From positions 1 to 34,283 of the forward strand of contig URDK01000023.1 in NCBI GenBank assembly GCA_900546485.1: a stretch of 34,283 nt of DNA, given 5' to 3'. This document shows positions 30,401 through 34,283 of the stretch, piece by piece (position 1 is the stretch's first letter; every line of letters starts with the position of its first letter). The notes beneath the pieces were generated by a model. The model did not search any database and was not told where the DNA came from. It was given only the letters and a program-made list of their open reading frames with translations. This stretch comes from an uncultured Eubacteriales bacterium (GTDB lineage: Bacteria > Bacillota > Clostridia > Oscillospirales > Oscillospiraceae). The translations under genes were made by a program, and so were the position numbers.

Positions 30401-33400
30401 CAAGGACGGCTACCGCGGCATGGCCAGCTGGACGGGTACGATGTTCGAATACCTCATGCCCGAGCTCTTTCTGCCGCTATCCCGGGACAGCCTGCTCTGG
30501 GAGAGCGCGCGCTTTTGCCTCTACGTGCAGCGCCGGGACATGCCGGACGGGGAGCCCTGGGGCCAGTCTGAGAGCGCGTTTTTCTCGCTCGACCCCGCGC
30601 TCAGCTACCGCTACAAGGCCCACGGCTGCGCCGCGCTGGCGCTCCGTCGGGGCATGGAGGCGGACTTTGTCGTCTCTCCCTATTCGAGCTTCCTGGCCCT
30701 CGCCGTAGAGCCGAAGGCGGCGGTACGCAATCTGCGGCGGCTCTGCTCGCTGGGCTTCACGGGCCGCTTCGGGCTCTGGGAGGCCGTGGACTACACGCCC
30801 TCGCGCACCTCGGGACGCGGCGGCGAGAGCGTGCGCTGCGTCATGGCGCATCACCTCGGCATGAGTCTCACCGCCATTGCAAACTGCCTGCTTGACGATA
30901 TAATGTGCCGCCGCTTCATGTCCGACCCGGCCATGAGCGCGCACCGCTGCCTGCTTGAGGAGCGCCTGCCCATAGGCGCCGTCACGCTGCGCCGCCGGGG
31001 CGCGGAGCCGCCGGACAAGCCGCAGCGCGCGCCCGGCGCGGGCTGGGAGCTGGGCGGAAGCTGTCCCGACGCGGCCTTTCCCGACTGCTACCCCGTCTCG
31101 AACGGAGTCTACCACCTCATGCTCACCTCCAGCGGCCTCTCGTCGGCCTGCGCCGGGGGCGTGAGCGTCTACCGCGGGCCGGAGGGCCCGCTGCTGGGCC
31201 CTGCGGGGCTGCGCATATACCTTGAGACGCCCTCGGGGGAGATCGATCTCCTGCCCCTGCCCGGGGCCGCCGGAGGTCTCAGATTCACCCACGCTCTGCG
31301 CGGCGGTGCGCTCAGCTTTGAGGGCGAGGGCGAGGGCTTCCGCACGCTCTGCTCCGCCGCCGTCTCCGCGAGAGACATGTGCGAGGTGAGGTTTGTGGAG
31401 ATAAACTCCTCGCGCGCTCTGGAGGGCAGGCTCTGCATGGAGTTCGAGCCCACGCTGGCCAGGCTCCGGGACTGGGAGGGACACCCAGCCTTCTGGCGGC
31501 TGGGAATGCACGCCTCGGTGCGCGAGGGAGCGCTGCTCATACGCCGTCTGCCGCGGGGCGAGACTGCCGAGTGCTGGCTCTGCCTCAAATCGAGCCGCCC
31601 GCTCGAATACCGCGCGGACCGGCTGGGCGAGGCGCTCGGCTGGCTCTCGCACCCCTTCGTGCGGGCCTCGGCCCAGGTCTCCGCGCCAATGTCCGGAAGC
31701 TATTCCGCGCGCTTTGCGCTGGCCTTCGGGCCCACGGCGGACGAGGCATTCAACGCCGCGTCGCGCTCTCTGGCCTCGGCGGCGCAGGACTTTGCGGACC
31801 TGCTCTCAGCCCGCGCCGCCCTGGGCGGCATGGGCGCGCGCGACCTCACGGCGGCGGTCGGCATGGCCCCGGCACTGGTGTTCCCGCGCTACGGCCCCGA
31901 GGCTGCGCCGCGCGATGCGCTCTGGCGCATAGGCGTATCCGGCGACGAGCCCGTCATCTGTGCCCTGCTCGAAAACGAGGGGCAGCTCCGCGCGGCGCGC
32001 GATCTCATACGGCGTCACGACCTGCTGCGCGTCTGCGGTGTGAAGAGCGACCTCGTATTCCTCACCCGCGACGGCGGGGACTACCTGCGCCGCCTGGACC
32101 GCTCCATATCCGAGCTGCTGCAAAAGGACGGGCTGGAGGCCCTGGCGGGTGTGCCGGGAGGCGTCCACACGGCCGACGCCTCGGGCGCGGAGGACGTTCT
32201 GCGCAGTGCGGCCCTGGTCGTGGACCTCTCCGCGCCCGAAGAGCCAAAGAAGGCTCACCCGCCTCAAAAGCGCCCGCCACTGCCGGGGCTGCGGCGCGGC
32301 GGGACGCTGCCATGCCGCTGGCTCGACGACGGCACCTTTGAGTTTGACGCGAGGCAGAACCTGCCGACACGAGCCTGGACGCTGCCGCTCACCAACGGCG
32401 GCTTCGGCGCAATTGCAGCCGACTGCGGGCCCGCAGGCATGTGGCTGCGAAACGCGCGCGAGCTGCGCGTGGACAAGGGGCTGGATGGCGACCTCGCCCT
32501 CTCCGGCTCCGAGACGCTGCTTTGCGGCGGGGAGAGCCTCTTCGCGGGCGCGAAGGTGCGCTTTGGCTTCGGCTGGGCGCGCTGGGAAAAGGGCGGCGCG
32601 GCTGTGACGCTTTTTGTCCCGCAGGGCGCCGACGCGCGGATAATGATAATAGAGAACGCGCCGGGTGAGCTCGCCTGGACGCTCCGACCCGGCCTGGCCT
32701 TTGAAAACCGGGACGCGGCCTTTACCGTCACGCGCGTCGAAAACGGCGCGCTCAGGGCCCGGAACCCGCGCGGCGGTGCGCCGGGGCTGGACTTCGGCGC
32801 AGCCTTCTCCTGTGACGCAGCGCTTGAGGCTGAATACGCCGGGCGGCCGGTATTTTCCGCGCAGCTGCCCGGCGGCGGGACGCGGGTCATAGCCTGCGGC
32901 TTTCTCGACACAGCGGAGCTCAGACGCCTCGCCGACCCCGAGCGCGCCGCGACACTGCTGGAGGAAACGAAACGTTATTGGGCCGCCGTCACGGGCAAGC
33001 TCAAAATCAAAACGTCCTCGCCGGAGCTCGACCGATATATGAACGGCTGGGCTGTATACCAGACCCTGGCCTGCCGGCTGCTGGCGCGCACCTCCATCTA
33101 CCAGAGCGGCGGAGCCTTCGGTTTCCGCGACCAGCTCCAGGACGCGGTGAATCTGCTGCTCATAGAGCCTAAATATGCGCGCGAGCGCATACTCGCGGCC
33201 TGCGCGCACCAATACCTCGAGGGAGACGTCATGCACTGGTGGCACGAGGGCGAGCCCGACCGGGGCGTGCGCACGCGCTGCTCGGACGACCTGCTCTGGC
33301 TGCCCTGGGCGGTATGCGAATACGTCGAAAAGACCGGCGACGAGGCGATCCTGGGCGAAAGCTGCCCCTTCCTCGACTCTAAGGAGCTGGAGCCCCACGA

Positions 33401-34283
33401 GGACTCGCGCTACGAGCCGGCCTCGGGCGCGGGGCGCTCGGGCACGGTGCTCGAGCACGCGGCGCTTGCGCTCTCGCGCGTCATAAAGCGCGGCGTGGGC
33501 GAGCACGCCCTGCCGCTCATGCTTGCGGGCGACTGGAACGACGGCATGGACGCCGTCGGCGCCGGGGGCCGGGGCGAGAGCGTGTGGCTGGCCTGGTTTT
33601 TTGCGCACACGGCGCGGCGCTTTGCTCCGCTGCTGGAGCGCTCCGGCGACAAGCCGGGCGCGGCCGTACTGCTCTCTGCGGCGGCGCGTTTGGGCCGCGC
33701 GGCGGACCGCGCCTGGGACGGCGGGTGGTATCTGCGCGGGTATTTTGACGACGGCGCGCCGCTCGGTTCCGCAAAGGGCGTGGGCTGCCGCATAGACTCC
33801 ATTGCCCAAAGCTGGGCCGCCATGTGCCGCGAGGCCGCGCCTGAGAAGGTGAACGCTGCCCTCGATGCGGCGCTGGAGCGACTTTTCGACCGCGAAGGCG
33901 GCGTCGTGAAGCTCTTCGACCCGCCCTTCGGCGACGGGGCGGAGCGCGCGGGGTATATCGCGAGCTATGGCCCCGGCTTCCGCGAAAACGGCGGACAGTA
34001 CACCCACGGCGCCATCTGGCTGGCCATGGCCTGCCTGCGCAGCGGCCGCCGGGCCGAGGGTCTGGAGCTTTTGAAGGCCATACTGCCCCGGCTCGCGCCC
34101 GAGTACGGCGCAGAGCCCTATGTGCTCTCAGCGGATGTGTATGCAAATCCTGACCGCTATGCACAGGCGGGCTGGAGCTGGTACACCGGTTCCGCGGGCT
34201 GGTTCTTCCGCGTCGTGACCGGGGAGCTGCTCGGCCTCGCCGTGGAGGACGGCAAGCTCACAGCGCGCCCGAACGTGCCCGAG
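27405..34283 (+). CDS. NdvB-like cyclic beta-glucan synthase (GT84 + GH94), incomplete at window end
   Basis: One frame stays open from the ATG at 27405 (AGGTGA site seven bases upstream) to the window edge, 2293 codons. In order: an N-terminal region (WLLDNWYLIERE near 45); two membrane helices (about 243-285); a GT2/GT84-like glycosyltransferase with the DXD motif LDADT at 443-445 and QHRWVRGDW at 587-595; several more helices (about 620-780); a glucoamylase-like domain (about 790-1190, with GYRGMASWTGTMFEYLMPE and GLWEAVDY); and GH94 phosphorylase-type beta and catalytic domains (SNGVYHLML near 1230, LTNGGFGA near 1662, FGFRDQLQD near 1905, RCSDDLLWLPW near 1958, AGDWNDGMD near 2042). Known homologues make cyclic beta-1,2-glucans, the GH94 part trimming chain length. 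The terminal GWSWYTGSAGW implies only about 70-100 residues are missing, making it shorter than proteobacterial NdvB. Confidence 0.88.
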   Translation, partial: MSETSVGTVTGRALSRELGRMLASIRREHDRLAKRGRDLPSGADWLLDNWYLIEREGKLAASELRGAGRLRASGGSAVIVSACSALVRECGGSVTAERAARYLEEFQRELPLTMRELGLFAPALRFALTAEICAAVADDFDAGTLANCISSLRLFATLDLTKLLEGADMVEAALRRDPAGVYPRMDERSRAAYRERVRILAKKRGMEELEFAEAVVRECGESGHVGALLEPKSGTGRGYALAQVLPSFIISAFLGLYFRSLPLFLLALPAIWEMAKAVCDFVLLRALRPRLMPRFELDDGVPAEGRCICVVSSLLTGPDSGAELARRIEEFALASRDCGKNLMFGLLADLPEAKERSLPGDGEACEAAARAVEVLNDRYGGGFFLFCRRRTLRERDGVWAGFERKRGALLSLARLLRGDAGGLNILAGDPALLRGTKYILTLDADTRLLPGSARELIGAMLHPMNAPVFDKNRVVVSGHGLIHPRMDVELPSAVKTPFSRVMAGAGGTDPYGASCGEVWMDLTDRGGFAGKGILDVDALLRGCSDLPENLILSHDAIEGAILRGGYMSDTELTDGFPSNPGAYFRRQHRWVRGDWQNIGFIFKRGRSFAFADRWKLFDSLRRSLFAPLCLAALIWALAAPGAASLCAGLLALFSLCTGVLPALGEALFRRDRERLRSATPHGVTGRLLQILLRLALLPWEAWVSLSAIWLALWRMAISKRNLLAWQTAAQSEGRARRWLEPWPVAVTGLALLIFSPAPAGRAFGLAWLIAVFIVPRLGRPARETPPLPEADRSFLLGEASKIWAYFAAFCSPEDNYLPPDNWQEQPPTGLAHRTSPTNIGLALVSALAAADLGLCSVPEMTGLVENILTTCEKLPKWRGHIYNWYDTRTLRPLLPKYVSTVDSGNFAACLAVLRRGMDDYARPDLAARAGALYDAMEFAPLYDKERRLFRIGWDESAQKLSEGLYDLLASEARLTGYLAVARGDVPRRHWRKLSRALVSKDGYRGMASWTGTMFEYLMPELFLPLSRDSLLWESARFCLYVQRRDMPDGEPWGQSESAFFSLDPALSYRYKAHGCAALALRRGMEADFVVSPYSSFLALAVEPKAAVRNLRRLCSLGFTGRFGLWEAVDYTPSRTSGRGGESVRCVMAHHLGMSLTAIANCLLDDIMCRRFMSDPAMSAHRCLLEERLPIGAVTLRRRGAEPPDKPQRAPGAGWELGGSCPDAAFPDCYPVSNGVYHLMLTSSGLSSACAGGVSVYRGPEGPLLGPAGLRIYLETPSGEIDLLPLPGAAGGLRFTHALRGGALSFEGEGEGFRTLCSAAVSARDMCEVRFVEINSSRALEGRLCMEFEPTLARLRDWEGHPAFWRLGMHASVREGALLIRRLPRGETAECWLCLKSSRPLEYRADRLGEALGWLSHPFVRASAQVSAPMSGSYSARFALAFGPTADEAFNAASRSLASAAQDFADLLSARAALGGMGARDLTAAVGMAPALVFPRYGPEAAPRDALWRIGVSGDEPVICALLENEGQLRAARDLIRRHDLLRVCGVKSDLVFLTRDGGDYLRRLDRSISELLQKDGLEALAGVPGGVHTADASGAEDVLRSAALVVDLSAPEEPKKAHPPQKRPPLPGLRRGGTLPCRWLDDGTFEFDARQNLPTRAWTLPLTNGGFGAIAADCGPAGMWLRNARELRVDKGLDGDLALSGSETLLCGGESLFAGAKVRFGFGWARWEKGGAAVTLFVPQGADARIMIIENAPGELAWTLRPGLAFENRDAAFTVTRVENGALRARNPRGGAPGLDFGAAFSCDAALEAEYAGRPVFSAQLPGGGTRVIACGFLDTAELRRLADPERAATLLEETKRYWAAVTGKLKIKTSSPELDRYMNGWAVYQTLACRLLARTSIYQSGGAFGFRDQLQDAVNLLLIEPKYARERILAACAHQYLEGDVMHWWHEGEPDRGVRTRCSDDLLWLPWAVCEYVEKTGDEAILGESCPFLDSKELEPHEDSRYEPASGAGRSGTVLEHAALALSRVIKRGVGEHALPLMLAGDWNDGMDAVGAGGRGESVWLAWFFAHTARRFAPLLERSGDKPGAAVLLSAAARLGRAADRAWDGGWYLRGYFDDGAPLGSAKGVGCRIDSIAQSWAAMCREAAPEKVNAALDAALERLFDREGGVVKLFDPPFGDGAERAGYIASYGPGFRENGGQYTHGAIWLAMACLRSGRRAEGLELLKAILPRLAPEYGAEPYVLSADVYANPDRYAQAGWSWYTGSAGWFFRVVTGELLGLAVEDGKLTARPNVPE

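Noticed and set aside
31806..34007. A 733-codon open frame on the minus strand inside the glucan-synthase gene
   Set aside because: The plus-strand frame from 27405 shows the GH94 motifs continuously through this region; the minus frame has an Arg/Ala/Gly/Val-rich composition and no recognisable domain.

Overview
The window is high-GC chromosomal DNA from a low-complexity-envelope (Firmicutes-type) bacterium, most likely a clostridium of the Oscillospirales or a close relative. This is inferred from the Firmicutes-only arrangement ylxM-ffh-rpsP-khpA-rimM-trmD, a ymfF/ymfH peptidase pair beside lgt, a type II pantothenate kinase, pyruvate phosphate dikinase, strong AGGAGG-type ribosome sites, and near-perfect sigma-A promoters (TTGACA-17-TATAAT). 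Many genes use the ATA isoleucine codon heavily despite the GC content. I see no tRNA, rRNA, IS element, phage gene or CRISPR array. It reads as core chromosome, cut inside a gene at both ends.

Layout. 1-1579 (minus): argG followed by the start of argH, with an ArgR-like operator inside the argG promoter. 1730-2947 (minus): an RlmI-type rRNA methyltransferase. 3024-9429 (minus): an alpha-glucan operon, glgB, glgA, a phosphorylase-derived protein with no catalytic domain, and a GH13 amylase/neopullulanase, the last three joined by ATGA overlaps. 9540-12221 (plus): a divergent operon of an OmpR-type regulator, a histidine kinase without membrane or sensor domain, and a diaminopimelate-decarboxylase-like enzyme. 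12252-12485 holds a multi-hairpin repeat and a terminator. 12496-16531 (minus): ymfF, ymfH, lgt and a small amphipathic-repeat protein. 16728-18134 (minus): a MATE exporter whose consensus promoter abuts its start codon. 18186-18423: a second copy of the repeat and the ppdK terminator. 18438-21065 (minus): ppdK. 21223-27242 (minus): one long translation/RNA operon, ylxM-ffh-rpsP-khpA-rimM-trmD::GNAT-DUF6440-coaW-rsmA. 27405-34283 (plus, incomplete): a very large NdvB-like cyclic beta-glucan synthase.

Together the genes cover arginine and lysine/DAP synthesis, glycogen-type storage, PEP/pyruvate metabolism, ribosome and tRNA maturation, protein targeting, lipoprotein processing and synthesis of a surface or osmoregulated glucan. 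The points most worth a second look are the phosphorylase-derived protein in the glycogen operon, the covarying intergenic repeat, the sensorless kinase fused by operon to a lysA-like gene, the predicted leaderless MATE transcript, the TrmD-GNAT fusion and the Lys-rich repeat tail on GlgB. All functional calls come from reading sequence motifs; no database search was run.
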